Of a DNA stretch of 64,000 nt, positions 63,431-64,000 are shown one piece after another. The stretch comes from Gautieria morchelliformis. Lineage: Eukaryota; Basidiomycota; Agaricomycetes; Gomphales; Gomphaceae. A model generated the notes under the pieces. That model was given only the letters and a program-made list of their open reading frames with translations. It was not told where the DNA came from and ran no database searches. Both the position numbers and the translations under genes were made by a program. Where the stretch lies: positions 62,001 through 126,000 of the forward strand of contig WHVA01000305.1 in assembly GCA_015179125.1 (NCBI GenBank), in the 5' to 3' direction. Numbering within the stretch: the stretch's first letter is position 1; every line of letters starts with the position of its first letter.

Positions 63431-64000
63431 AGTGAAATTTACTTCTCATTTTCACTGCATCTCTAGTTACTTGGTCTTATTAGCAGTATTGCAAGACATA
63501 TATACCTTGCTATTTCAGACCCACTTGATTTGACTTCTAGCAGGAGTTTAAATCATATTCCTATTAATTTTACACGTGACATTATAACTAACAAGATTTT
63601 ATGTGTTTTTACAACTTTCTTGCTCTGCAAATTTTAATAAAAACACAAAAGTTTATTATAGTTTTATTATAGTTTTTTTACATAAAAAACACGAAAAATA
63701 TTTGGAAAATCTTCACAGTTTACAGTTCTTCAGACAAGAAAACTTTATATGCCTGCAGTGTCAGTAGTCCTGACATGCTGGAGAGTGATAGTGACACTTA
63801 CCAAAGGACAGCCAAGCTCCAGAAGCACATCCACTAACATCCATATATGTTCATTTCTCCAAGGTCAACACAAACTTCCGAAGAGACCTAGAGATTAAGA
63901 GTGGTCAAGGCTCCATAGTAACTCATGCTCACATGACTTAGGTAGATAAAAGATTGCTCTCCATAGCTTTTGAGCCAATTGTAAATTCATCACCATTGTT
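63431..64000. other. AT-rich, no gene seen
   Basis: Strongly AT-rich with two TTTATTATAG repeats. At 63690-63790 it carries, inverted, the 3' end of repeat R1 (AGACAAGAAAACTTTATATG then CCTGCAGTG). Confidence 0.5.

Noticed and set aside
1-64000. tRNA or rRNA genes
   Set aside because: No cloverleaf-like or rRNA-conserved stretch was recognised by eye; a tRNAscan/Infernal run would be needed to exclude short cases.

Overview
The window looks like a repeat-rich accessory or heterochromatic region from an agaricomycete (Basidiomycota) nuclear genome. The supporting signs are fungal-size introns (about 40-75 bases, GTGAGT/GTACGT donors), a basidiomycete-type P450 5' end, DUF6533-family gene copies, a KDZ transposase gene with its CxC5-like cysteine cluster, and the IS630/Tc1-mariner transposase type common in mushrooms. 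Almost nothing looks like an intact single-copy host gene. The best open genes are the two ORFs of a LINE.

Layout. 1-6.1 kb: Ty3-like relics, a dispersed repeat, a truncated P450 gene (minus strand), a foldback MITE, a Ty1/copia 3' relic with LTR, and a LINE ORF1 scrap. 6.5-21.7 kb: a complex repeated module in mixed orientation, split at 10.19 kb by a young full-length LINE (10193-16208) with target-site duplications and a poly-A tail. 21.7-33.1 kb: a minisatellite, a Tc1/mariner-superfamily element with TIRs and TA duplication (22357-25780), a degenerate multi-exon transposase-like gene on the minus strand whose upstream exon lies in a roughly 265-bp tandem array, a C2H2-like ORF, another minisatellite, and an unknown conserved exon (ORF Q). 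33.1-45.4 kb: a second copy of the module arrangement, closed by an inverted copy of ORF Q. 46-56.3 kb: a minisatellite, a KDZ transposon (minus), small gene fragments, a 275-bp tandem duplication, and unknown coiled-coil genes. 56.3-62.98 kb: a truncated Ty3 element and two copia relics in opposite orientation around a dispersed repeat. 62.98-64 kb: an inverted scrap of the module end and AT-rich DNA.

The main novelty is the module. It pairs a GC-rich, apparently uncharacterised cysteine-containing reading frame with a divergently transcribed DUF6533-type membrane-protein gene, followed by a tail with small conserved ORFs. Both super-copies have the same order: tail(+), head(-), complete module(+). 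Each therefore contains a large inverted repeat of the heads, and the LINE sits in the spacer of one of them. DUF6533 copies at 6.5-7.6 kb and 19.8-21.0 kb are almost identical, so duplication has been recent. Whether this is a segmental duplication of host genes or a large mobile unit cannot be decided from this window.
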